Positions 52,841 to 64,000 of a DNA stretch of 64,000 nt are shown here, piece after piece. This DNA comes from Nigrospora sphaerica (taxonomy: Eukaryota; Ascomycota; Sordariomycetes; Amphisphaeriales; Apiosporaceae). Every line of letters begins with the position of its first letter. Position 1 is the first letter of the stretch. The stretch lies in contig JAGVVL010000013.1 of assembly GCA_018287875.1 (NCBI GenBank), positions 3,968,001 to 4,032,000 of the forward strand, read 5' to 3'. The translations under genes and the position numbers were made by a program. The notes under the pieces are model-generated. The model searched no databases, was not told the origin of the DNA, and saw only the letters and a program-made list of their open reading frames with translations.

Positions 52841-55800
52841 CAGCGCTAAGGATCCTACACTGGAACACGCAGAAAAGTAAGAAAGCACAGATCCCGGTAG
52901 TTGATGCCATCTCCGAAGAGTACGACGTCCTAGCTATCCAAGAGCCCTGGCGAAACCCAAATATGCCGACCACCTACTGCCCGAGATCCTCTCTATACTA
53001 CCTACTCTACGCAACCGAGGGAGGTAGGGCATGCATCTATATTAATAAGAAGTACACCCCAGCGTAATGGACATACAAGGCGCAGCCAGATAGGTGTCAC
53101 ATCACAATCCAACTACCAGACGGTCCCATAACAGTCGTCTGCATATACTCGCCTCCCCCTGGGTCCACCAGCAGATCGGACCTGCCCGCTATTGAAGCCC
53201 TCCATGCCGAACCCCAGCTAAGACGAACAGTCCTTGTGGGAGACTTTAACGTCCACCACCCCGTCTGGGGAGGATACAACGTCCGACCCCATAAAGCAGC
53301 TGATAAGCTGCTCTAGCTAGCAGAATCCTGGAGACTCCAGCTGATCACACCCCTTGGAACACCGATATGGACTCGAAGAGGGTGCATGGACTCCACGATC
53401 GACCTAGCGTGGGCCACGGACGATCTCCGAACTGCCTACGACGGGTACGCCCTATATGCTGGATCCGATCACCTCCCGCAGGTGATACGCGTGGCTGGAC
53501 CCTATACAGACCGCCAAGACAGGCCACGACGCAGCTGGAAAACAGCTGACTATGACCAGGCGAAGGCAGAAGCGGTATACCTACCACAGCTAGGGCGACT
53601 CGAGACACCAGAAGAAATCGATAGCTACACTGAAACGTTAACTAAGGATTTAACTCGGATAGCCGACCTAGTTGCCCCCCTCCGCTACTCTAAAGGGAGA
53701 GGCAAAGCCTGGTGGAACCGCGAGACAGAAGAAGCTATAGAGAAGGAGCGAAGAGCCTAGCGGATATGGCTTTCCGACAGGACGGACGTAGCTTGGCGAG
53801 CCCTCCGGCAGTCAACTCTCTTAAAGAAGAAAGCAATCCGAGAAGCTAAGACGGCGTCCTGGAGACATATGCTCCACGAGGCCTCTAGCCAGCCAGCTGG
53901 CGTCTGGAATATCGCGAGATGGGCAAGAACGGAAGGAGCAGCACCGCCGTTACCCCCGGCAGTCCCTACACTCTACATACCGCGTGGCGAAGCAACGACC
54001 TATAAGGAGAAAACAGAGGCCTTCCGAGAGAGGTTCTATCCCCTCCCTAAGGCTACGTACACCGGCTTCCGAACAACGAACCGGCTCGCAGCGCCTCTCG
54101 ATATGGACAGCAAGATGACAATAAAACAAGTCTAAGACGTCCTTACTAAGGCAGGCCAGTGGAAGGCACCTAGACCAGACCAGCTTCCAAACGGATTCCT
54201 TAAACGCCTAGGAAAGCCCCCCTCCCAGGCCTTAGCCTCCCTAGCGGAAGCGTGCTGGCATATAGGATACTATCCAAGAGCGTTCCGGAAAGCAGTCACC
54301 GTCATCCTCCGGAAGCCAAGAAAGCAGCCAAACGAGTATCACCAAGCCGGCGGATGGAGACCTATCGCGCTGCTCAACACTATAGGGAAAGCGATCGAGA
54401 GCCTACTAGCGCAACGGCTAGCTAGCTTTACCGAAGAGAATAGACTGCTCCCGGACGAACAGATGGGCAACCGGAAAGGCCGCTCCACGGAAACAGCCTT
54501 ACAGTTACTAACGGACCTAGTCCGCACAGCCTGGAAACATGGAGGCGCAGCAACCCTTCTATCGCTGGATATTTCGGGCGCTTTCGACTCGGTCGACTAT
54601 GGAAGGCTCCTCGCTAACCTGCGAGCGCTAAGGGTCCCTATATGGACTATTAACTGGATCCGAAGCTTCTTATCCAACCGGTCCACTATACTATTCTTCG
54701 ACAGCCAGGAATCGGACGAGATCCCAGTCCCGGCAGGCGTCCCGCAGGGCTCACCCTTATCGCCTATCCTCTTCTGCCTCTATACAGCCGGTCTTTATAA
54801 GGCTCTCCGCGCTGTACTAGGGATAGCTACTATAGCCTTCGCAGACGACACGAACCTCGTGGGCTTCGGTTTAAACCCCGAGCAGACCTGCAAGCAGCTG
54901 GAAGCCGCTCACAGGATCTGTAAAGAATGGGCAGTCAGCCACGGTATAACCTTCGCAGTCCAGAAATATCACCTAGTCCACTTCTCTCGAAGACGGAAAG
55001 GTCCGGACATAAAGATAGCCTTAGAAGGCCACGAAATCGAACCAGAAGACTCCTGCCGCGTCCTTGGCATCCAGGTGGATAGACGTCTCCGCTGGGACGT
55101 CCACATCCAGTCGATATCGAAGAAGATGACAACGCAGGTCTATGCTCTAGACCGGATAGCCGGCTCGACATGGGGCGCGTCTCTCCAGCGAGCCCGCCAA
55201 GTCTATACAGCCGTCGTACAGTCTGCGATAGGCTATGGAGCTCCAGAGTGGCACCGCCAGATCTCGAAAAATAGAGCCAAGGCACTTAACGACGTCCAGA
55301 CAGAGTGCCTCCGAAAGGTCACAGGAGCTTTCAAAGCCACGGCCACTGCAGTACTAGAAACGGAAGCTTACGTATCCCCCTTAGACACGTGGCTCAACAG
55401 AAGGGTGGCGGCATCGGAAGAGAGGCTCCAACAGCCGCGTATCGCATCACTTATCCAAGCAAGGTGCGATAGCGCAGCTAGATGGATCCTAACAAGACCG
55501 ACTCGCCAGCGCAGACCGAAAGGCCCCGACGCTCCCGATCGTAAGAGGTGGCTAGACGAATGGCTAGCTGGAGACTCAATATATAAGGCTGAGGAGAGAG
55601 ACTGGCTTCAAAGATGGCAACAAGCGTAGCAAAATCGAACAGCACGGACCCCGGCAGCAACTAAGATGCCGCCAGGTAAGCACGTCCTCAAGCTCCATAA
55701 GGGACTCTATAAGGCCGAGAGCTCCATCCTCGTCCAAGCGAGGACTGGCAAGATTGGGCTACGAGACTTCCTTTTTAAGCGTAGGGTCCCAGGCGTCGAC

Positions 55801-56025
55801 AGCCCCTGGTGCGTCTGCGGTCAGGGCAGGGAGACCGTCCGGCATATCCTCGTTTTCTGCCCACGGGAAAGAGAAAGACGAGAGCATCTCGTCCAAGCTT
55901 TAAGAGGACCGATAGACACGGACAGGATGCTCGACACCCCAGGAAAAGCAGGAATTATCGCGAGATGGCTACTCCGCTCCGGAAGGCTGGACATGTTCCA
56001 GCTGGCGAATCAACTCATCAGCTAG
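52837..56025 (+). pseudogene. LINE ORF2 (endonuclease and reverse transcriptase), five in-frame stops
   Basis: 1062-codon frame from the ATG overlapping the ORF1 stop. The endonuclease part has LRILHWNTQKSKKAQ, VLAIQEPWRN, VLVGDFNVHHPVWGG, and GSDHLPQV; RT has QMGNRKGRSTETAL, LLSLDISGAFDSVDYGRL, PAGVPQGSPLSPILFCLYTAGL, and the catalytic IAFADDTNLVGFG. The C-terminus has a CCHC-type motif (CVCGQGRETVRHILVFC). Stops: TAA 53065, TAG 53314, TAG 53758, TAA 54133, TAG 55627; all are one transition from CAA/CAG or TGG, and no frame change occurs, as RIP predicts. The product nicks target DNA and primes reverse transcription. Confidence 0.93.
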
Positions 56026-56215
56026 GAAGCGGGCGCGCTGAGCCCGATCTCGGTATGGCAGGTCAAAGAGCAGATAGAAGCGGTGCGACGCAGCGGAACC
56101 TAGGTTTTTCACCCGGCCGGACGTCAGCCCGGAACGGTTTTCCTAGGCCAAGATGCGCAGGGGGTCCTCATGGCCTAGATAGGTCGCTAGGTGTAAGAAC
56201 AATAATAATAATAAT

Positions 56216-58126
56216 GGGTTCCTTTGCCTCATGTCCTCCTGGGGGCACGACTAGCTGTGCTTTTCGTTGTTCGCGAACTTTCTGTTCGTAGAGGACCTTC
56301 AACTTCATCCATACTTCGGCCTTTTTAGGTCCGTGGATGCGGCATTGGTGCGTTGCGCACTGGTGCCATTCGAGTTCGCTATCCACGCATGCTCGTGGGT
56401 ACTCGAGGGGTGCTTTAAGCAATATAAACCCACTTCGTTCTATAAGTTTAACGACGGTCTTGTCGACTTCTTCCAGCGTGTACAGGTAGTAGACCGCTTA
56501 TCCGGGGACCCGTCGAGGGAACACATAGTTTCGGAGCTTTTCTCCTAGGTGGTGGAAACAGGCGTCGTAAATGTAAGAGATCTATGCTAGCTCTCTGTGG
56601 CGTTCTGTATGAGGGTGAACTCTTTCGTCGTCACCGAATCTCGGTCTTCGTTGCATCTAGCCGTTGTTTCGGGCGGTGTCAACAAGTCTTTCCGCCGGGC
56701 AGTTCTGGTCGAGGAACACTCCTTTGAACAAGATCCAACTGTCGCCTTCCATGCTTCGGTGGAACGTGGCTTGTTCGTTGAGTGTCTTATCGGAGTACTT
56801 GTTCATTTCGTGAGGTTCGGGGAACTCGACCCATCGTCGGAGTTCTTCTCCCTTATCGCTGCTTTCTTCGACTGAGGATCGTCCTTCGTCGATGTCTTGT
56901 CGTAGTACTATCGCGAGGGTACGCGTCCTACGTGGCTGTTGGGGGTACCATCTGGCGCTATCCTTGGCTGGCCGGTGGAGGCCACAGTTGTCGTTGTAAC
57001 ACGCTGTCCAACTGAGTTCGTCGTGGGGCACACTGGGGGTACTTGTGACTTCCTTTCTCACTCTATCTAGTGCCGGGGTGTTGCTGCGTCGGAGGACGTT
57101 AGCGCGTCGCTTAGGGACTTGCTGCCACTGTCGGGGCTTCTTAGGTTCCTTGCACAGGCGTGCAGGGTGTCCTTCCTTCCTGTAGTTATAACACTTGCCC
57201 TGGAATTTGGGCTTGTCGTGGTAAGTTACGTCAAGGTCTATTGGTCCCGAATGATTGCCGTAGGAGGTCTTATTCCTCCATCCTTCGTTGTTGCGTCGGA
57301 AGGGTTGATTCGCTTGTCGCTTCTTTCCGGAGTTGGCAACCATGGGTTTGTGGAGAGGTTGTTATCCCTTACACTCCATCTTTCTCTCGTAGAGTCTGTT
57401 GTCGATGCGCACAACGAGCTCGATGTACTCGGAGAGCTCGCTGGGGCGATCCATTCTGGCGACCTCGTCCTTGATTTCTTCCTTGAGACCGTGGTAGAAC
57501 TGGGCAATGTAGGCATCATCGTCCCAGTCTAACTTGGAGATGATTTGTCGGAATCCGGCTGCGTACGCGGCAGCGGATCCTTTCTGCTGGTGCTTCATGA
57601 GCTGTCGTTCGGCCGTGCGGACTTCGTCTAGGCTCCCGAAGGTGCCCTTGAGCTTGGCTTCGAACGTCTCGTAGCTTCCGAAAATTGCCTTGGTCTTATC
57701 CTCCTGAAGCTTCTCTTTATTGGTCAGGTAGTCTCTTATTGTGGGTTCAAACCACGCGAGGGCGTCGCCTTGGAGGTATCCAGCAATGCACATAACCTTG
57801 TCAGAGTCGTTAAGGAAGCTGTTGGAGTAGTACTTCAAGTAGGCCTTGGTCTACGTGAGGAATATCTAGACGTTCCTATCTCTGCTGTTGTAAGGCGTAG
57901 GGCCGGGGTACTTGTGCTTTCCCTGGTCCCCATTCTTAGTGGCGATCTGCTGCTGGAGCTGTATGTTGTTGTGTTAGAGGGTCGCAACACTCTATCGAAG
58001 AGCGTTGATCATGTTGTAAAGCTCCTGAGAGGCATCGGCAGCTGTAGGCTGTGCAGTCGGTTGAGGAGTCGCTGGGGCTCGCTGGCCTGTGGCAGGTGCA
58101 GGTGTGGTTGGGGTTTGAGGTGCCAT
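56216..58126 (-). pseudogene. Family A gag-pol start, single frame with RIP-type stops
   Basis: From the ATG at 58126 all recognisable parts stay in one frame. Proline/threonine/alanine-rich start, then two stops, then the Retrotrans_gag region (IAGYLQGDALAWFEPTIRDYL, FGSYETFEAKLKGTFG, AAAYAAGFRQIISKLDWDD, QFYHGLKEEIKDEVAR; 57362-57838), then the zinc knuckle CYNYRKEGHPARLC, in which the second Cys is replaced by Tyr, then a tail (56216-56422). Interruptions are TAA/TAG codons only. Confidence 0.9.
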
Positions 58127-58188
58127 TGCGTCGAGAGGTTAGTGTTCAAGTAGTTGACGGTGACTAACCTGAGCACGAGTGATCAAAA

Positions 58189-58772
58189 TGTAACGAAGCG
58201 CTATACCTAAGTACTGCGTGACGTAGGGTTTGTATAATCAGGGACAGAGAGCGTCTGTCTGCTTGAACACTGGTCGTTAAGTAACTGACTGGCTGAAGGT
58301 GCTTGACTGGATAACTGGTTGACGATGGTACGGATGCGTGCAACTGATCTCACGATAGGTCGTTAGGCGTTAGCCCATCTATGGGTAAGATAGATGCTTA
58401 AATTGATCACTAAGGTAATGACTGTCTATGTAGGAAATCCTCCTGACTTATATACCAAGTCATTCCCTCACTGATACCCTGGATCACCTTGGATCACTAC
58501 TGATCCAACTGATCCCTTGGTGTTGGCTCACTAACACCGTTACTGATCCTGTACCGGAGGCTCACCAGTGGCCCCACTGATCCATCCCGTGGATCAGTGC
58601 CAAGCCTAGTGATCCATCACGTGACCTAGCCTTGTCGTGGCTTGCCCCTGGGGCTGGTGTCTCTTATCCGAGGCTGGTCTCCCTTACTTGGTGATGTAGT
58701 AGGCGAGGTCTTGGCTGCATGGGCGCTTACCCGCTTCCATAAGATGCTTGTTGGTTCGGGTCGTCCGTAACA
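58189..58772 (-). repeat. Family A 5' LTR (584 bp)
   Basis: Starts TGTTACGG and ends CGTTACA on the minus strand and matches the solo LTR at 11016-11691. TATATAAGT promoter core at about 58447-58455. The upstream part carries eight GGATCA/TGATCC hexamers between 58480 and 58620. Its outer end sits inside a family B LTR. Confidence 0.93.
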
Positions 58773-59157
58773 TTCTGCAAGTTTCCACGAGTTTCAACGA
58801 GTTTCTACGTGGCTCCCTGAAGCTCCCACGAGCCCCTATAAGGCTCCATGAACCTCTATAAGGTTCCATATGCTTCTAAGCCACGTAATCACTTACGCAA
58901 TCACTTACGCGTCCTCTTCTTTGTATTACTAAGAGGATAAGGGTTTAATGGGTATAAGTAAAGGCTGAATCTCTCCTCTTTGTGTATCCAGTCTGTCCTG
59001 AAGCAAGCAAGCAAGCAAGCACACGAAATACACTCTCGTTCCTTTTGAAGAGAAGTTCCTTATTCTTCCGTGTTTCTCTATAAAAAACGACCTTCAAGAT
59101 CGAAAGAGCCCTTATAAAAGGTTGCTTCCTCTTCCGATTAAACCACCACTTCCAACA
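58773..59157 (-). repeat. Family B LTR, outer part missing (385 bp)
   Basis: Matches 31872-32261 in the same orientation. It ends TTCCAACA at 59157. The outer 170 bases seen in the solo copy are missing because family A begins at 58772, so family A inserted into this LTR. Contains an AAGC repeat (five units) near 59001-59020. Confidence 0.85.
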
Positions 59158-62100
59158 AATAGTCTAATCTTCTTAAAGTCGAGTTTTTCGCTTAGTCGCT
59201 TTGTTTTAATGTTTTTATAGAGTAGGTAGACTTTGTCTCCCCTTTTAAAGGTTGGTCCTTTTAACCTTGCTTAGTTATAGTATGCCTTTATTCTTCCTTA
59301 TAGAAAGATAAGGTCTTCCTGTAATGTTCTCTATATATCAACGATCTATACGACTGCGATTCTTACGAATAGGGCGTCTTCCCTTTTGATTACTGATTAT
59401 ATGACCTCTAAGTTGAATCTATAGTTAGCCTTGAATGGTGATATACCGAGTAACTCGTTGTTAGCACTGTTATAAGAGATCTGTTCTATCGGCAGTAGTT
59501 TGATCCAGTTGTTCTATCAATAGTTAACATAGCATTGTAAATACTATTCGAGTGCCTGGTTTATTTTTTCTGTCTATTTATCCGTCTATAGATAATAGGC
59601 CGTGAATAGCTTATGCTTAACACCTAGCTGTGCTATAAGTGATTTCTAGAATTTGCTTATAAACAGCTTATCTCGGTTGGAGATTATTTGTTCTAGTAAT
59701 CCGTATTAGCTAACAACAGTCTTAAAGAAGGCGTATACGAGTTCCTCTACGTTATTTAACTCTTTATATAGTATAAAATACGTGTACTTTGTGAGTTTAT
59801 CTATAATAACAAGAATACTGTTATAGACTGCTTATATTATAAGTTTCTTCGATAACAGTACTTTCATAATGAAGTCTAATGCGATTGTATTTTAGGCCTT
59901 ATCTAGTGGTGATATAGGCTAGAGTTCTCTATATAGCTTATAGCGTGGGGCCTTAGCTTTATTATATAGATCGCATTCTTTAATAACAGTTGCAATAATA
60001 TCTTTTAAGTTAGGATAGTTATATTATCGTTTAATCCGTGTTAGGGTTTTGAACCTTTCATAGTATCCATAAGCAGGATGCTTATAGAAGTCCTTAACAA
60101 GTTCAACCTGAAGATATTTAGGGATCTTGGTTTTACCGTTATACCTGGTTAGTTTGTTACCGCTAATCTTTCGAATTCGCTTATCCTAATCCTTATATTG
60201 CACGCGATATACTGCGTCGAGTCGCTTAACAGGTACGAGATTTCCGTCTGGATCCTTAGTAAAGATCATATGTGTCTCGATTAGTACTTCTTATTTGTGA
60301 TCCGGTCGGCGGCTTAAGGAATTGGCCTTACTATTCTCATTACCTTTACAGTAGATAATAACGAAATTGAATTCTAATAGAAATTCTATTTAACGGATTT
60401 ATCGCTTAGTAAGTTTCTTATTTGTTATGAAGGATGCGAGGTTCTTATAGTCTGTGTATACCTTAGCTTAATAAGTTATACTATTTAAGTAATGTTTCCA
60501 TTCTCGGAATGCTTCGATAATAGCTATCAACTCCTTATTGTGAATTTAGTAATTGAGTTTCTTTAAGAAGAAGGCTATTAGGTGTAGCTTCCTATTCTCG
60601 TCGGCTTAGCTCAGTTAGCCTCCGATTGCATAATCTGATATATTGGTCTCGACTTCAAAGGGTCGTGTAGGATCGGCTATACGTAGTACTGGTTCGTCGG
60701 TGATCCTTTTCTTTAGCTTATTGAAGGCTGTTTCTTCCTTATCTGTCTACTGGAAGTCGGCGTACTTATAGGTTAGGTTCGTCAAGGGAGTGGCGATTTT
60801 TCTAAACTAGTAAATAAATATTCTATAATAGTTTGCCAATGCTAGGAAGGATCGTATATTACTTACGTTTTAAGGAGTTAGCTAGTCTTTAACTGCTAAC
60901 ACCTTAGATTCTTTTATACGAATTTCTCCTGCGGATATTATATATCCTAGGTAGTTAACTTGTTTTTACTTGTACTTGCTTTTCTTAGGGTTTACAAGTA
61001 GTTTTATATTGCGGAGTGCTTACAGTATTAACCTAACGTGCTCTTAGTATTACTCGAGATTCTCTAAGTAGATGAGGATATCGTCAAGGTAGACGATAAC
61101 GAATTTGTCGATAAAGTCGCGTAGGATATGATTTATTATATTCTAGAAGCTTGCTAGCGTATTGGTGAGGCCGAACGGCATTACCAGGTATTTGAAATAT
61201 CTATACTTAATTCGGAATGCTGTTTTCTATTCCTTGCCTTCCTTAATATATATAAGGTTGTATTTATTAGGTAGGTCAAGGGCTGTGAAGATCTTAGCCC
61301 TGCTTAATTTATCCTATAAGTTGTTAATTAACGGTAGTGGGTAGCAGTTTTTAACCGTTATTTCGTTAAGCTTCCTGTAGTTAATATATAGTCGCCACTT
61401 CTTTTTGCCGTCCTTGCCGGCCTTCTTCGGAATAAAGACTATAGGGTATCCGGTAAGCGATGTCGAGGGTTTGATATTGCCTTTTACGAGGTTCTCCTTA
61501 AGATATTCTTTTAGTACTTCCTTATATTTAGAAGTGAGTCGGTATGTTAGTATAAATTAAGGCTCGCGGCCTTCTTTTAAGGGTACCTTATAATCTTATC
61601 TGTTGTGCTCTAATAATCCTGTGGGCAGTTTTCCACTGAACAGGTTGTCGAACTCTTAGTACTGCTCTAATACTTTGGGTTTTAGTTTCGACTCGACTTC
61701 CTTATCCTCCTATATCCTTAAGTAGGCTCGAAAGGTTATAGGCTTGCTTAAGGGTTTTCTTTAGCAACGCTCCTTAAAGGCTAAGTCTCTTTTTAATGTA
61801 TCCTATTAAACTTAGCTAGTTATTTAGTTAACTCTAAGATTGCTCTCCTATAACTAGGGTATCCCTAAAATCATATCGTAATCTGATATATCGGCGATAT
61901 TGTATATAAGAGTTTCTGTTTTCTTAGGTAGGTGTATTAAAAGGGGCGCAGTCTCCCTTAACACTTCTCTGTGGTTGTATACGAAGGGCTCTCTATCTGC
62001 TATGTTAAGTTAATAAGGGGCGTCTTTTATCCTCTATAATATCCGGAGTTTATTAACGATTCGTGGAGAAAATAGTTTCCTTAAGCTCTGCTATCGATTA

Positions 62101-62845
62101 ATGCGGGTACTTTATATCCTATAACCTATACTAGTAGTACTAGCAGTTTATGTTTATCGCGGTAGTGTTTTCCTTTATTACCTATCGTATATAAGGACTT
62201 ATAGTTTTGTTAAGTTAAGTGTAGTCTCTTTACAAATAGCATCGGTCTTTTCCCGACTTCTGAGTTTGTTATTGGCGAGTAGCTTTAGCTTACCTTACCG
62301 TTTCCATATTTATTTAAGCGCCTTAGCGTCTTAGGTATCCTGTGTATTCTCTTAAGGTTAGGTCGTTATTAGATAACGATATATATTCTATTAAATCGAT
62401 AGTCTTTAGTATTGACGTTTTAATTAATAAGGCTTCTTCTTTTTTATATAAGGTGGAGTTATATAATATTAAAACTCGGATAAGTTCCCTTACCTTATGT
62501 CCTTTTAGGGGCATAATTAAGTGTGCCTTTTATTATTCGCGGACCTTCTATTTATAAAGAACTTTTAACTTTATTTATACTTTGGCCTTTTTAAGTCCGT
62601 GGATATAGTATTAGTGCGTCGCATACTGGTGCTATTCGAGTTCTCTATCTACGTAGGCTTGTGGATATTCGAGAGGTGCTTTAAGTAATATAAACCCACT
62701 TCGTTCCGTGAGTTTGACGATAGTTTTGTCAACTTTCTTTAAGGTATACAGGTGATGAAGTGCTTATCTAGGGACCCGTCGAGGAAATATATAGTTTCGG
62801 AGCTTCTCTTTTAGGTGGTGGAAATAGGCGTTGTAAATATTAGAA
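59158..62845 (-). pseudogene. Gypsy family B pol, heavily RIP-degraded
   Basis: TA-rich throughout. On the minus strand at about 61060-61260 the RT core is readable through stops: KYRYFKYLVMPFGLTNTLASF, then FIDKFVIVYLDDILIY, with TAG where relatives have Trp or Gln. Regions of RNase H and integrase should lie to the left (59200-60900) but are too mutated to outline. Bases 62490-62845 match the gag-pol junction of family A (56216-56575), so the two families are related. The 5' part and 5' LTR are absent, cut at about 62845. Confidence 0.8.
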
Positions 62846-63287
62846 CAGACAAACACTAGGTGTAGTGCCTGGTGGAAAGACGCGGTCGTGAGGTCGATCC
62901 CTGATAATGTGATAGACATGCCCTCGATTTAGGACGTGCAAGTCCTTGATCAAGGGTATGTCTATCACCCAAGTAAAAGTGAGGTCCAACTGGGACAATA
63001 ACTGGGACAAAACGGTTACGAGTGATGGTCTCAAAAGATAAAAGGAAGTGAACATGTCTTGTTGTTGTCTTATCTCTACGGTGGAAGCTGGACGGCTACT
63101 TATAGGTGCAAGTCCTTGATCAGACCCCTGGCATTGGGTGCTTACGTACCCTAGCCCCGTCTTAACCGTCCCCCAGTTGGGAAGCGATCGTACCGAATGT
63201 CAAAATGAAAAAGCATCACAACTAAAATACAGTGTGTGTGAGAGCGACCAGACTCTAATGAAGGGGCTAGTCTATACAAGGCCTTGA
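62846..63287. other. Non-coding stretch with a 16-bp hairpin and a duplicated motif
   Basis: No coding frame. GTGATAGACATGCCCT (62909-62924) and AGGGTATGTCTATCAC (62953-62968) form a stem with a single G-T wobble or mismatch and a 28-base loop. GTGCAAGTCCTTGATCA occurs twice (62936-62952 and about 63102-63118). It probably is the 3' untranslated/LTR part of the element whose ORF follows; no LTR ends could be fixed. Confidence 0.45.
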
Positions 63288-64000
63288 TTAGTCTGATACC
63301 CCGTAGATGTCCTCCTCAATCTCCTCAGGCTCGTTCCCTGCGACCATTCCTGCGCGACGGGCAGCGCGCTCTTGTCGGCCTCTATGGACCGGCAAGTTCT
63401 GTCGCTAAGCGTCCTGCAAGGCGGTCATGCGAAGTCGCATGTCGTTCCATCCGCGCCAGTCCGCAGGCGCCGTGGGAATGGGACGGGTCAGAGCGTCCTC
63501 TCTGGTATCCCCAACCCTTGCGTAGCTTAAGCGACCTCCTTGATCAAGGGCTTGCGCCCGTTGTCCTCTTGTTATTCCCAGGTAGGAACCGTCAATGTCG
63601 GAGACAAGGTCTTGCCCTGTGCTGCTTGGGTCGTATGTGTATGTCGGCATGGGAGGCTGCTTGTGGTGCTTGCTCTTAGTTAATGTACCGACCTAAGGGT
63701 ACTCGCTCTTTGTTAAGTCCATGTCCGGATCCGTGGGGTTGTCCTGCGTAGGCTCCTCGGTATGCGCTGCTTGTGCGGGCTCTGGGTTACTGGCGGTATG
63801 TCTCTCCGACCTGGTGGATCGACGGGTCTGTCGTCGGCCTCTGTCTGCTGGACCTCCTGGCGTGGGTCGCTCTTGAACAGCGGCTTCCTCAGGGATTGTG
63901 GCCGGGATCTGGCCTCTGGAAGTCGTTCTCGTCAATCCGCTGTTAGATGGGCCTGCTGTTGGCTCGTTGCCAGTGTCGCCAGGTCTCTGTGAAGAGCTTA
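63288..64000 (-). pseudogene. Hydrophilic gag-like ORF of an unidentified retroelement, C-terminal part, two stops
   Basis: One frame runs from the right window edge to TAA at 63288, interrupted by TAG at 63693-63695 and 63405-63407. It is rich in charged residues, Pro, Thr and Gln (for example PATIPEEAAVQERPTPGGPAD), with a more ordered part (PADWRGWNDMRLRMTALQDA) and an acidic end (GNEPEEIEEDIYGVSD). Two TAG stops in an otherwise intact frame suggest RIP of a repeated gene. No zinc knuckle or enzyme motif is inside the window, so the family is not recognised. Confidence 0.5.

Larger units (their letters stand above)
51357..56215 (+). mobile_element. Tad1-like LINE retrotransposon, near full length, RIP-mutated
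   Basis: Has a short 5' UTR, ORF1 with zinc knuckles, ORF2 with AP-type endonuclease and reverse transcriptase, and an (AAT)n tail (56200-56215). No target-site duplication was found: its left neighbour is the minus LINE and its right neighbour is a family-A Gypsy element. Both ORFs are open in a single frame apart from TAA/TAG stops. No RNase H domain was recognised after RT. Confidence 0.93.
56216..58772 (-). mobile_element. Gypsy family A element, 5' half (LTR, gag, start of pol), truncated
   Basis: Minus-strand element with its 5' LTR at the right (58189-58772). It is truncated at 56216, where the plus-strand LINE tail abuts, so most of pol and the 3' LTR are missing. Its first 360 bases (56216-56575) are homologous to 62490-62845 of the family B element. 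Confidence 0.9.

Noticed and set aside
51357..56215. Twin-priming inversion as explanation for the two opposite LINE pieces
   Set aside because: Twin priming would divide one LINE between the two orientations; here the region around 54.8-56.2 kb of the plus copy is also present in the minus copy, so they are two copies.

Overview
The window reads as nuclear DNA of a filamentous ascomycete (Pezizomycotina, most likely Sordariomycetes). This rests on single-copy genes with short GT..AG introns carrying CTAAC/CTGAC branch sites, on typical fungal families (Zn2Cys6 factors, HET, NmrA, caleosin, hydrophobic-surface-binding protein) and on transposons bearing C-to-T/G-to-A decay at CpA/TpG, the mark of repeat-induced point mutation (RIP). 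No prokaryotic, viral, rRNA, tRNA or CRISPR features were seen.

Layout. 1-9.9 kb is a gene-rich arm. It holds the 5' end of a probable RRP3 rRNA helicase gene divergent from SSF1 (both ribosome biogenesis), a small secreted HsbA-like protein, an unrecognised secreted protein that converges on a protein with an LRAT/NlpC-like permuted papain signature, and a multi-pass membrane protein. 9.9-20.9 kb is gene-poor, with a solo LTR (family A, perfect target-site duplication), a small Zn2Cys6 gene and a Fot1/pogo DNA transposon with 46-bp perfect terminal inverted repeats. 21-33 kb is a nested repeat island: old AT-rich relics hold a 9.4-kb Ty3/Gypsy chromovirus (element D, identical LTRs) and a solo LTR of family B. 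Element D carries, between its chromodomain and its 3' LTR, a spliced gene on the opposite strand.

35.5-41.7 kb is a second gene-rich stretch: an NmrA-like NAD(P)-binding regulator/reductase (three exons), a caleosin-type peroxygenase and a five-exon Zn2Cys6/fungal_trans regulator. 42.4-43.9 kb is a decayed HET gene whose 3' end is cut by a LINE. 43.9-64 kb is a second transposon nest: a minus-strand Tad-like LINE fragment is split by a 6.0-kb chromovirus (element C, TSD ACTAG), followed by a nearly full-length plus-strand LINE, the gag end of a family-A Gypsy element, a RIP-shredded family-B Gypsy pol with its LTR, and the end of another gag-like ORF running off the window.

Most multi-exon gene models were built by hand from reading frame, splice sites and family homology. 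Where I say a family is recognised, it is from remembered motif patterns, not from a database search.
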